From NCBI GenBank assembly GCA_025738555.1, contig JAOVFP010000003.1:4712001-4776000 (forward strand): a stretch of 64,000 bases of DNA. The letters run 5' to 3'. The notes below the pieces were generated by a model that had not been told where the DNA came from, made no database searches, and saw nothing but the letters and a program-made list of their open reading frames with translations. The translations under genes and the position numbers were made by a program. Shown here in pieces: positions 33,987-46,000 of this stretch. Position 1 is the first letter of the stretch. Each line of letters opens with the position of its first letter. This DNA is from Cyathus striatus. Lineage: Eukaryota; Basidiomycota; Agaricomycetes; Agaricales; Nidulariaceae.

Positions 33987-35975
33987 CTAGTGGTTTTTAA
34001 CAGTACTGCACGGTACACTACACGGTACTGTGCGGTACATCAAAAAATATATGGTAACACTTACGGTACGCACAGTACAATGTACAGTACATTTTTCATG
34101 ATGCATGGTACATGTGGTTGCCAAAAATGATGGCAACCATGCTTTTTTCCTACCCAGAATGCAAGGTGTTCTCGCATTAATTAGCTTGTAGCACATTACT
34201 CCCTGTATTGACCAACTTTAAATTTTGTATACATATTTTTCCCATTGTCTTCTACTGGAATGTAAATTTATGAAATACTGAACACATTTAATGCAGAGAT
34301 ATACACAATCTAATTCACCAACTGCATCATACAATTTACTATATAGCTTACAGGAGTTGTTATTCATGATATATCTACATGAGATTTCGGATATATAATG
34401 TGCTATATATACAGTACAAGCTGTTAAAATATTAAAAGATAAAGGTAACCGTATACCGAGATATAATGATATTTATGTGAGACTTCCTATTTGTCAGACC
34501 CAAGTGAATTAGAAATCGAATGTTTAATCGTTATATGGACCACTGTATCTCTATAGAAATTCATGAATATATGTATACTTTATGCTTCAGAATAGTCCTG
34601 TACAGACAGTATGATATTTACTCAGATATAGGAAGATATCTACTGGCAAGAGATGAAATACACATATCAGCTATGTGTGATCCAACTTATCACTCTCATT
34701 TTCAGTGCAATAATGAAGAAATGACTATATATGATACATTAGTATTACGAAGTACATTGTAAAATTTCAAATTAACATCTGTAGTGAGTGGTACTAAGGT
34801 AATATACATGAGTTTCAGTAATGCACAGCATGTCAAGCCACTAGCACTGCAAGATACATTAATTGCACTGCATGGTACATTTCCAATACTGCACAGTACA
34901 TTTTCAACATTGCACAGTATGTGCATGGTACTTTACTGTATTTTGGTCATGAGTGGTACCACATGGTATGATTTTTTTGTGTACCGTACATGCACGGTAC
35001 TTTACAGTACTATTACAGTATATTCTTGTGGTGCACAGTACTTTTACGGTATGCACGGTACTTTTACAATACTTATGTACGGTATTCATCATGCTGCTCC
35101 GAATGGGAAGGCTTTGTCTCTATGCCCATAGCTTCATATCTATGGTCCTGGCTACACCTCTATGTTCCGAGCTTCATCTCTACAGTTCTGGCTTTGTCTC
35201 CATGCTTCTAGCTTCATCTCTATGGTTCTAGCTTCACATATTTTCTCCTTGCTTCACTCTATTCCCCTAGCTTCGTACTTACAGTCCTGGCTTCATATAT
35301 ATGCTTCTAGCTTCATATCTATGATCTTAATGTCACATCTATGCTCCTAGCTTTGTATATACTATCCTGGCTTCATATCTATGCTTCCAGCTTCGTATTT
35401 ACAATTCTAGCTTCATTTCTATGCTCCTGGCTTCGTCTCTATGATCTTGACTTTGTTTCTGTGCTCATAGCTTCGTATGTACGGTCCTGGCTTCGTATCT
35501 ATGTGTCTAGCTTTGTATCTATCATTCTAGCTTCATCACTATGCTTATATCTTCTCTGTGTTACTAGCTTTGTGTATGTTGTACTTCCTCTGATTTTGTG
35601 CTTAAATCCTTGTTCATACACTCCTAGCTCCGTGACTGCTTATGCATTCATTACTGTGCTACTAGCTTTGACTCTGCGGTTTTCCTTTTGCCTCTGTGCT
35701 TATATCCTGGTGCCAATGCTACTAGCCTCGTCACTGTACCTCTAGCTTCATTACTGTGGTCCTCCTTTTGTTTCTGTACTTATATCATTGTTTATACAAG
35801 CACTATACATGTTATGACATATATAAAGATAATTTTATACATTTTAGGTGGTTTCAAATTCATACCGTACAGAAATATATGTAAACTGTATGCACAGTAC
35901 ACATGGTACTTTTATGGTATGCATGGTATTTTTACGGTATTGATCAGTACTGTGTGTACCATCAAAAACTGTTGG
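33987..35975. repeat. Repeat-rich segment with GGTAC/GTACT-word ends and a minisatellite core
   Basis: Three stretches (33995-34110, 34780-35090, 35870-35965) are built from CGGTAC, CAGTAC, GGTACTTTTA and TGCACGGTA words, so they are nearly self-complementary. They surround AT-rich DNA and the 20-bp minisatellite. The outer edges read TTTTTAACAGTACTG on the left and, reversed, CAACAGTTTTTGATGGTAC on the right, only partly similar. I cannot assign it to a transposon class. Confidence 0.5.
35111..35566. repeat. 20-bp minisatellite, about 22 units
   Basis: Consensus GCTTCATATCTATGCTCCTA. Units start every 20 bp from 35111 (unit 8 is 19 bp), to 35549; a partial, decayed continuation runs to about 35790 with longer-period words (CCTTTTG, CTGTGCTTATATC). 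Because 20 is not a multiple of three, plus-strand frames read as a 20-residue repeat (SSFISMVLASYLQSWLHIYA-like), which I do not consider a gene. Confidence 0.85.
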
Positions 35976-36549
35976 CCCCCCCCAGATCAATATCCCCTCT
36001 TCCCTCCGATCCTCATTCAATTCTCACACAAAAGCCTTCAAAGAAGGCAGAACAAGCTCAAGCAGGTTATCACAATGTATGACAAACATAAAACTTCTGA
36101 ATGGCCCCCGATCCAATGTGTAGTCCCTTCACGATCCTGCACTGATGCTTCACAGACAGGAGCCAATCTATGGGAAGAGTCTGACACCTCTTGGGGTGCA
36201 ATATGAACAGCCTTTGACATTAGCTGTGGATATCATGGTTGGGCATCGGTCTGTGCTGTTCAAATCGTATTGATGGTTGGTCAATTGGAAGTGGGTATGG
36301 GAGGGGATCTCGCTTGCTTGGCGCACCCTTGAAGCACTATGACACCATATGAATAAGAAATTCACTTGTATTGTCCACACCAATAACACTAATGCTGTCA
36401 CAGTTACGGACGCTTCAGGAGGAGGACAATTATATGATCACTGGGCATTGGGATGGTTAGACATTACCACCATCATTGATAGATTCTGTCACTGAAACTG
36501 CCAACCCGATGTCCCAGATAACTGATGAGTGAGAGGATACCACATTATG
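35976..36549. other. Left flank of the gypsy element; no gene seen
   Basis: Unique-looking sequence with only short frames. The last five bases, TTATG (36545-36549), are the left target-site duplicate. Confidence 0.5.
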
Positions 36550-36955
36550 TGTGACAAAAGTCATTTGTTGTTGTTGAGAGTTTTGGCACACAGAGGAATC
36601 ACCAGGTTAAATGGTATTATAATTCACTGTAGAATTACATGGCTACTCAACAACTTATATACTACTAGTACATAGGGATTCCTAAATAAGAGAGATCAGT
36701 AATGTAGCTGTAATAGCTACAATAATGTACACGAATCAAAGCAAGTCAGCCTGAGTCATAGCTACTCAATGTAGCAGGGGGGGGTGATACAAGGTTAATA
36801 CAATCCTCAGCAGCGAGGATAGAGAAAGAATCGAGAGAGAGAGAAGTAAGAGGAAAGCATAGGTCAATAATGCTGTACAGAGGCAGAGGAAACAAATACA
36901 CATATTGACAAGTGATTTCGGAACTGAGTCCTATGAGGAGACCAGAGTTGTTACA
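36550..36955 (-). repeat. 3' LTR of the gypsy element (406 bp)
   Basis: Aligns end to end with 47832-47983 plus 49011-49262. I count about 7 substitutions and one 4-bp (GA)n length difference in 406 bp, roughly 98% identity, which implies a fairly recent insertion. Confidence 0.92.
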
Positions 36956-39900
36956 CCTGCCCTCCAGTGATTTGAAGAGAATCACTAATCTTCACTGGCT
37001 ATAACCATAGAGTCCTTGACTGACTCCGTAATAGTGCTGAGGTCATTGATTCCAAGTTTCGTTTCCTCAGTTTCTTCGGCAATGACTGGATCAATCAGGT
37101 CATCCTCCCCATCAGCACTGGCTTCATCATCTCCTTTGAATCCTTCGTCAGCAGGTAAGGCATCACTTTCCTCAAGCTCCTGGCTAGTATTGGGGTTGGT
37201 CAAACAAACAGTTTCATTAATAGTAACCTGCATGGTTACTGGGCCAGGGTGCAGCTGTTCATTGGTGGATTGAGCCAATGGCTGCTCCGTGACATCACCC
37301 ATTTCGGAATCATGATCAGGGATCAGAGCAAAATGGGTCTCAAAAAGAGCAGGATGCTGGTTGGTTACAGAGTTCCAGAGTTCATATCGAGGAGGGGGTT
37401 CATGATGAGGTTCATTTCAAGTTCTCCTTTGAAAGGCGTGAGGACCAGTGAAACAGATGTGATGTTGAGGAGGTCCTGTGGTGCTAGCCATTCAATGGAG
37501 GAATCCTTCCTGACGTTCTGCGGTTTCTGCAGCATTAAGGGCCAATTGCATAACTCTAGCCTGTTGGGGACGCTCAGACAAGAGGCTGGTGATTTCATCA
37601 TGAACAGGAGGATGATGGAATAGAGGCTCTTGGTGAGAATAAGGGTTGCACAATATGTGTCTCTGAGCAAGGAAAAATTTGTGATAAACTCGGTTGGGAG
37701 GAATATCATAACTTTGAGTTGCCGGGTCATATACACAGAATCTGGCCAGGGTATCTTCTCCATCGTTGAACAGCCTGGCGAATTCGGTGTACCTGTCTGG
37801 TTCAGCTCCAGGGGAAATATGATTCCTAACCCTCCTGTTGAAGTCGACGTAATTGACAATTTGCTGGACATTGTGATGCAAGTGAGGAGAATTTGGATTG
37901 TCTGGATTGCAGATCCTAATGAGGAAGGGGGATAGCAATTGAATATAAGGGTGAATAATTTGGTGTTGAAATTGCTGTTCCATAATAGCAGTGATGCAGA
38001 ATAAGACGATAAAGTAATAAAAGACTAATAGTTGGGGGGTGAATGAACAAGGATCAGGAGAAGGGGTTTTATATGACACTGGCTCTAAATACGCCATAAA
38101 TGTGTCATTTTTGTTGACAAAAGTTTGCTTGTTGTCTTGAGGTGGATTCCCAGTTCCAGATGGCAACTTTACAATATGTGACACATTAAATAAATTGAGA
38201 TATTCTTGAAGAGCATCTAGATGAGAGATCTGATAGTAAGGGATCCAAGTTATATCACCCACTTTCCATTTTACTTCAAATGTTGAATTCTCTTTTGAGC
38301 CATGGTGGCTAAGAATTGAATCAACAGCCCATTCTCCATCTGAATCCTCCAATACTCCTAATTGTGTATCCATTTGCCCAGGAAAGAGGTGATTGTCATT
38401 GGGAATGTGAGGTTGGAGTAAGGAGGCATGAAAAACATCATGGATTCCTCTTTTTCGCAAGTGAGCAGGTAAGTCAATGTGAAATGACTTGTTCTTGAAG
38501 TCATGTAAAATCCTGTAAGGGCCAATATATTTCAGAATGAGTTTTCTGGCCAGTCCTTTGGGGAATCAGATGTTTTTTGAGGAGACATAAACTAAATCAT
38601 TGTTTTCAAATGGAGCAGCACATCATAAGTTCCTGTTAGTGTCCCAAGTTTGTTTGGCTCATGAAGCTATAACACTGTCATGTGCAGACATTAATACCAA
38701 CTTCCTTTGGAGTGCAAGATTATGAACTGAAGGATATTTGTTCTTAGGTGCAGGGCCCCAAATCATGGAGCAAGACATATGGCCACTGTTAAGGAAGAAG
38801 GGAGCATAGCCAGTGCTCTCGGATCTCGCAGAATTAATTGCAAATTCAATAGTGGGGAGTTTAGCAACCCAGTTGGTTTGTGTTTTATTAACACATTGTT
38901 GCAACATTTGTGTAACAGTCCTATTTGTGCACTCCGTCACTCTGTCTGTCTGAGGGTGATAAGCACTCAACATCTTGAGCTTAGTTCCTAATGGCTGATG
39001 TAAGTGCTTCCAAAATGTGCTAGTAAAAAGTACATCTCGATTGCTAATGATATTTTTTGGTATTCCATGGTGTTTATATACCATTTCAAACATCAATTCA
39101 GCCACTTGTTTGGTGGTGTAATTGTCCTGGCTAGGGATAAGATGGACCATGCCAGTGAGTAAGCAAATAACAACAGTTATGGAGTCAAAAGTGCCATTGC
39201 AATTGCTGGATTCTGGAAGTGGTCTGACAAAATCCACACCAATTGATTCCCAGGGTTGCGCTGGGATAGATAGAGGGTTGAGAAGCCCATATGGCCTGTG
39301 ATTAGAAGGTTTACTCCTCCTACAAATATTGCAACTATCACAAAATGCCTGAGTGTCAGACACTAAGTCCTTCCACCACACATGTTCTCAAAGATAACTG
39401 ACTGTCTTGGAGGTTCTGAGATGAGCAAGCAAAGAATGGGCTTCTGAGATAATGATTTCCCGAGAACTGTGACCATTAATAATGACTCGAGGAATACAAA
39501 GGAGTTTGGTAGAACCAATTCCCTTTAAATAGATCAGCCCATCTTCAGTACATTCAAAGTTCTTGTGGCTCTTTGGATCATCTAAAATTGCTCTGAAGGT
39601 GGGGTCTGCACTGTAGTTGTGTCATATATTATTGATGAAGTCAATACCATGTGTAGATGAAGCAGCATTGACTAAGTGATCATTATTTGAGAGAGTTGTT
39701 GTTTTCTGTTCTGATATGTTTGCATCAGAATCCAAAACTAATATTTGTTCTTGTTTAGTTGGTTCAATTTTGGAAAGGTCAGGTGTATCTGAATTGTGTT
39801 CATTTGTTATTGTACTCCTGCCCTCCCTTTGTTCTCGTGGTCCTTTGAGAACAAAGCAGCCTACCATTTGTTTTGCAAAGTCTTGTGAGCTTTCAATTTG

Positions 39901-40352
39901 TTTTTCTTGGGGTTTGGCTGATATGCTGGCAGCTGATGAATCTTGCTTAGGAATTGGAATGTTGTGATCCAATTCTCGTTTGGATGCTAATCGATGAGAG
40001 CATTGTACTTCATTGTTTGGATTAGTGGGTTGAGGTATGGATACATGGGCCTGTATCCTGGCTAAAAGTGGAGTACTGGTGGTTATAATCTCAGGTGTGT
40101 CTTCATTTATTATGTCAAAATAAGTATATTCTGAGGGGGATCTAATTGTAGCAGCATCGTCATGTGAATAGATACGAGATAGAGCATCAGCTACTACATT
40201 ATTGGCACTGGGAATGTATTCTACAGCAAAGTTAAATTTGCTGATCTTCTCCATCCAGTGTGCCTGTTGCCCTGAGAGATTTTTTTGGTTGAGTAAGTGT
40301 ATTAATCCTTTATGATCCATGACCCACCTGAAGGTAGTGCCTTGTAGGTGTT

Positions 40353-40686
40353 AGATATTCTGGGTTGCACAGCTTCTTTGACAGCTGTCACTTGTCACCT
40401 GTCATACTTGACAGTTCTGTGATTGACAGATCCTTGATTGACAGATTGACAGCTGTCTGTTACCTTAGTTACATGGACCTTGGTTGGGACTTTGGTAGAC
40501 ACACTCAGTATATAAACACTCTGTAACTTGATAGTAGTTAACAAGTTTCCTCCCCATCTTGTGTCTGTGTTAGTGTTTGTGTCTGAGTCATTTGCTCCCT
40601 TACCACCTTCCTTGCTCTTTATTACCCTCTATTCTCTCTCCATCCACCCCCTCTATTCTTGTTACTTCTGACAGTAGGATATCTCA
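40353..40686. mobile_element. 334-bp LTR-like insertion (solo LTR) in RNase H
   Basis: Flanked by perfect 5-bp duplicates GTGTT (40348-40352 and 40687-40691). Removing it and one duplicate rejoins the RNase H frame as LQHLQGTTFRWVMDHKGL, which is what the family predicts. The insert has a TATATAAAC box near 40508 and T/C-rich 3' part, as LTR promoters do. With these boundaries the ends are AGATATTC...ATATCTCA rather than TG...CA; the left flank reads TGTTAGATATTC, so the true start may overlap the target copy. Confidence 0.75.
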
Positions 40687-41838
40687 GTGTTGTAACATCA
40701 TTTCGACACCAGCCAACATTTCTATTTCATGTACCAGATAGTTCTGTTGAGCAGAATTCAATTTGGCAGAATAGAAGGCCACAATTTTTGCAGTTTTCCA
40801 GTCTGTTCCTTGGCTTACAAGACCAGCTATGCCTGTAAGGCAACCATCAGTGATCAGCCAAATCAGTGGTGCATTAGATGAGTAATTGAGTGGTTTGCAG
40901 CTATGGTTTCTAAATTCTTGTACTAGCTGCTTTACATCTTCAAAAGTGTGCTGTTCCATAAAAGTCCAATGGAATGATACTGCATCACCTACTAGTGCAC
41001 TCGAAACCCCCATTGGTACTCATACAAGGGGGAGATCTTCTGCAAGATATTCTACTGAGCCCAAGAAACCTCACAAAAGGTCCTGATTTGTTGGTGTCTT
41101 CCAGTTAAGGACACAACCTACTTTCTCAGGGTCCATTCATATCCCATCATGATTGATTATTCGCCCAAGAAGCTTTAGTTCTGCAGGGAGGAAATTTAGT
41201 TTTTTCTTACTGAGGTATAGTTGTTCTATCTTCAGGATATTGAGTACAGTTTTAACATGCTCAATATGTTCATCCAGGGTTTTCAAGAATATAACTATAT
41301 CATCAAGGTATATATATACAAATTTACCAAGACGGGCAGAGAAGATGTGGCTCATGAGAGCTTGGCATGTCACTGGCACATTGGTGTCCCCTTGTTGGAT
41401 GACCAGGCTTACCATATTGCCATCAGGGGTTGTTACCACTGAACATTCAACATGTTCCAGTATTATTCGGATCTGTTCAAATGCTCCTTTGAGGTCAAGT
41501 AGTGTTACAAACTTGCCCTCCATAGCAACTTGTCAGAAAATGCTTTCTGGGTCCAGCAAGGGTGATGACATTTTGTGCATATTCTTGTTATGTTTGCACA
41601 GATCAAACACTGTTTGTAATTTGGGTGGTTCACTGTTCTACCTAGGCTTGGGGATTAGTAGCATAGGGACTGTGTTGCAAGCTGTGGTGATCTTCCAATG
41701 CCCAGTCTTCAAATATGCATCCTGTTTTTCTTGCCACTGGTCTTTGAATGCTTCAGGGCAGTGTGATGGTCTCCAAGGATATATTTTATCTTCATCAATT
41801 AAAGGGATGGTGTGATTTATGGTGCGAAATGGTGGAAG

Positions 41839-43019
41839 ACCAGTGTGGAGGGGATGGTTGGACCATGAGTGGAATTGGAATGTTGTATCAATACTAAGTT
41901 TATTGCTTGTATTTCTCTTTCCTACACTTATTTACATATCTATTTTATTCAACCATTTACTTATCTTCTATTCTATGTATACTAATGTATGACTTTTTCC
42001 TTGAGTCTTCATTATAGGACTTGAGGCACAGCAAGTTCAACACTGTAGCCAAACAAGTCCTTGCCAAACAAAGTCAGCTGACCAACACATCAGCCAGCAC
42101 ACATTCAACACACTTCAAGTATTTTCGTTTACCTTCACTGTGCTCAAGTTCTCACCCCTCATTTTACCCCTCTTCACCATTCTTCAAGCCCCACGCATTA
42201 CCTCAAGAGAGGATCAAGCATGGCAATTGGGTTTTACCATTGTTGTTCCTCACATGCTATTGTCTCATGGTGGAAGGAAGGGTCACTGGTAGAGGACAGG
42301 GGTTACATTCCCATCTTTTGACTATTGTCTCACTCACTTTATTCTGCCTTTTTTAGTTTATTATTTTACTGTACTATATCTGTGGCATACAATTGCCTTT
42401 CTCTTTACACTCTCGGCACTTGGGGATTCGAAGATATCATAAGACAATGGGATAACACTTCAAACCTCTATGGTTGCTGAGCTGCACTTGCAGCCTGGGC
42501 AACTGCATTCACCCTTGGGGAGGGGTAGAAACAATGTTTGCACCAGCACCATAGAGCCTCTTCAAGACTATTGTTTCCTGTGTTCTTTTTGATTTCAAGG
42601 GTTCTCTGGTGTTGAGTCTTTCATTTCCTTTTTCTTACTTACCCCTTGTGTTTCCTCAACAGTCATTGTATGTACCATCTGACTTTGTAGTTTATTGTTA
42701 TGCTCCTTTGGCTCAGATGGCATGAGAGCATGTGTGCATCATCCAAATCTATAGCACAGCCATTGTATATTATACAAGTACTTTGGTACTTGAAATGGCA
42801 CCTCTTTTTACAGCTTATCCCTTACTGCACAACAATGAACTTCAAGCTTTAAGTCATACTGAAGAGTGTCAACACCTCAAATTATTCAAGAATTACTCAA
42901 TTATAAGCTAAGTTTTCGTCAACGTTACAAACTAACATTGTTTCCTGTTTCTAGTTCTGTGGCCAACAAAGTGGGACTACACTTGCTAAGCATGCTTTAA
43001 CTCATTCTTCCACACTGGT
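41839..43019. mobile_element. 1181-bp TIR element between protease and RT
   Basis: Ends are perfect 11-bp inverted repeats, ACCAGTGTGGA (41839-41849) and TCCACACTGGT (43009-43019). Removing exactly this interval puts protease and RT back into one frame, joining CKDVEE to LPPFRTINHTI. No target duplicate is evident. Frames inside (42021-42356) show no transposase, so it is non-autonomous; class unknown. Confidence 0.65.
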
Positions 43020-46000
43020 TTCCTCAACATCTTTACAGAGAGGTTCAGCATACTCAGTCAACTCTCTTCGTGCTGCCACTATTCTATCCTCATTAAATGG
43101 TTCTATATTCCTTGAGACCACATTAGTTGTGGCTATCCCTTGGATGGGGAGTGCATTCTCACTTCCTATCAGTATGCAAGTAGGGTTCAAACTAACCCAT
43201 ACCTGGTGTTGGTAGAGCCATGGAGTACCAAGAATCACATCATAGTTAGTTATGTTAACAATATCGAAGGTATGAGTCTTGTTGATAGTATTGTAACTAA
43301 ACTTGACAGTGGTACTTGCATTTATCACAGAGCGAGAACCCTGGACTACCAGTTGCAAACCTACTGGTTTCAACAACTTATCAAGCTTCAAATTCAGCTG
43401 AGTGGCTAGTGTTGTGGACATGAAATCACCCAAGGATCCTGAGTCAATTAATGCTTGAGCTGGATGACCATTGATCTTTACCATGAGCACAACAGGTTTG
43501 GGGACTACACAGCTCTTGTCCTTTGAGGCTGCTGCATTACATTGAAGAGCCAGATAAGTCCCTCAGGGTACCTGTACACCACAGAGCTCAACACTGTGAA
43601 CCAAGAGTGTTAACACCCTTCCTTGAGAATTACTATTTCTGTCCATTATGCCCTCTGCTCCATTGACAGTGTTGTTAGGAGGTTCATTCACTGGTATGGG
43701 AGCTGAGGGATACCCACTACTGTCAGAGTCCAAACTGGAGGACTCATCCAGCATATTTGTTCTGGGTCAAAGATGCAATGGGTAAGTTGTTCCTTTGGCA
43801 TAATTAGATGGTTGTGCTAACACTTGTGGGTTAACAGATTGTTGCACTAAATAGTCACCCATGCAACACTCATACCATTCCTGCACATCAAAACCAGGAA
43901 CACATGCACATTCTAGAGGTAAGAGAGTTTCACATCGTCTTACTCTATCTTTGATCTTGATCATTCCTTTAGTACTTTCCACTTGGAATCAAGGTAATCT
44001 TGAACTTGGAAGAGGAAATATGTTGTCATATGTATATGGCATTCCATCTACAAGCTGAGCTTTGAAGGTAAGTTCAATTATCAATAGATTGCTATTGGGT
44101 TGCTTAGCATGCTTCCATCTATTCATAGTTTCCTTATGTTGTATCGCATAGACCCTGGCTGAGAGCATATTAGCATACCAAGTTGCCACCTGGAATCCTT
44201 TTTTCCAAAATGTATCCTCAGTGAGATAGACTCAGAGTTCACGCCAACAATCATAAATATCAAAGCGCCATTCAGGTTCAGCAGAGAACAAGACCTTGAA
44301 CCTCCACCCTCCTATTGGTGGAACTGCATCTCCAGGGTAGGGCTTATACATTTCAAGTGAGCACTCAATCATTTGACACAAATGATCCCCTAACTTGGAC
44401 TGCACAGATTCAATACTTGAATTAGTGGTTACTTCCAGTACTTCATCATCAGGCTCATTATTGTTGCTATTGTTAGCCACAGGGTTGCTGGGGGTAGCTG
44501 CATTTACAATATCAGCATACCATCCTACCAAGTCAAATTCTGGGTCTTCAAGATGAGATCTATGGATGATTTGGGTCCATAATCTGTCAGCATCATGGAC
44601 TTTGTATGTTGGTGGGACATGATCAGTTAAGCACACAAAGAACTGTTCTGAGTCTTCAATGGCAGGGTTACAAGTGGGGTATAAGGTCCTTATGCCATCA
44701 CAAAGGAGGCAGTCAGCTATGAAAGCCAGAATGTCCCCAACACAGCCATCATCATTAAAAGATGTGTTTAGTCCTCAATGTTGTACCAACTGTTGTCCAT
44801 ACCATGAAACCAGATGGAAGAACAGTTCTCGAAGCAGTTCTCACAGAAGATCCACTTCAAAATCAGCCACTTGGTCTCAAATTTGGTACAGGGAGTCATT
44901 AGTAGGGTGGTCGGTTACTGAGAATTGTTCTCTCTGCAGCTCAAACATAATAACCTCGTCCCCAGGATAATATTGTCCTCCTTGGAGGATGTATTCAGCC
45001 ATCATCTGGTAGCAGTCACCTATATGACGACATCATCTTCTCCTGGGGTTATAACTTACCCTCTCAAATTCTCCTTCCTCACTGGAAGTACCAACTGGTG
45101 ACGATCCATCATTTATGATTGAGGCATCTGGTTCATCAGCAGATTGAATATCAATATTGAAGAATATGGATAGGAAAGGTAAGCTTTCTAATTCTTCAGT
45201 CACATCCACTACTTCCTCACTTATCTCCATATTAAAGCTGGACATGCCAGGAGGCTTATTGGAGTCAGATTTCACAGTATTACCTAGTGGACAGTTGCAA
45301 GACAGATGTCCAGTTTCTTGACACATGAAACATTTCCCTGCCGCTAGTAGCTCCGATTTTTCCTTGTCTGTTAGCTTGGGCATTGTTCCTTGCTTTGATG
45401 AAGATGAGTTACTCTTTTTGAAGTTATTGTTACTTCCTTTGAAAGTTTGTCATTTGCCATTCCAATTATTGTTATTGTTATTATTCTGACTGGGACCAAT
45501 ATAGTAACTGGAGTGTGATTGATTATGACTACCATAATTCTTATTTGAAGAATGGTTACATGCTCCATTTGAGGACTTAGATTGTCTGCCACCATTTCCT
45601 CCACCACCATTGCCACCATTTGAATTGCCTCCATGTCGATGACTCACTCAGTGACTCATATTTAAGGCTTTTTCAATGGTTTCAGCAGTGTCAACTACTT
45701 GCTTCCAGGTATTAATGCTCGAGTTTAACTTCTCCAACCACAAGCATTCCTGGATACTGGGGCAGAATCCATCCCACAGGTATTGTACCTGCTTGTGAAT
45801 ACTTATTTCTCCTACTGACTCAATTAATTCTCTAAGTTCATGTGTATACTTAGAGACAAACTTAGATCCCTGTATAAAAGCTTTAAGTTTTTCATGTTGT
45901 ATCTTGCAATAGTCAGTAGGGAACAGGTAATTGAACATTTTGACAAAAAATTGTTCTAATGTCCACTCAGTGTAATTATCTGCGACCTTTTGGATGTAAA

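Noticed and set aside
35162..35745. Overlapping plus-strand frames with 20-residue repeats
   Set aside because: By-product of the 20-bp minisatellite read in rotating frames.
42021..42356. Possible gene inside the 1181-bp TIR element
   Set aside because: Low-complexity frame, no domain, no splice structure.
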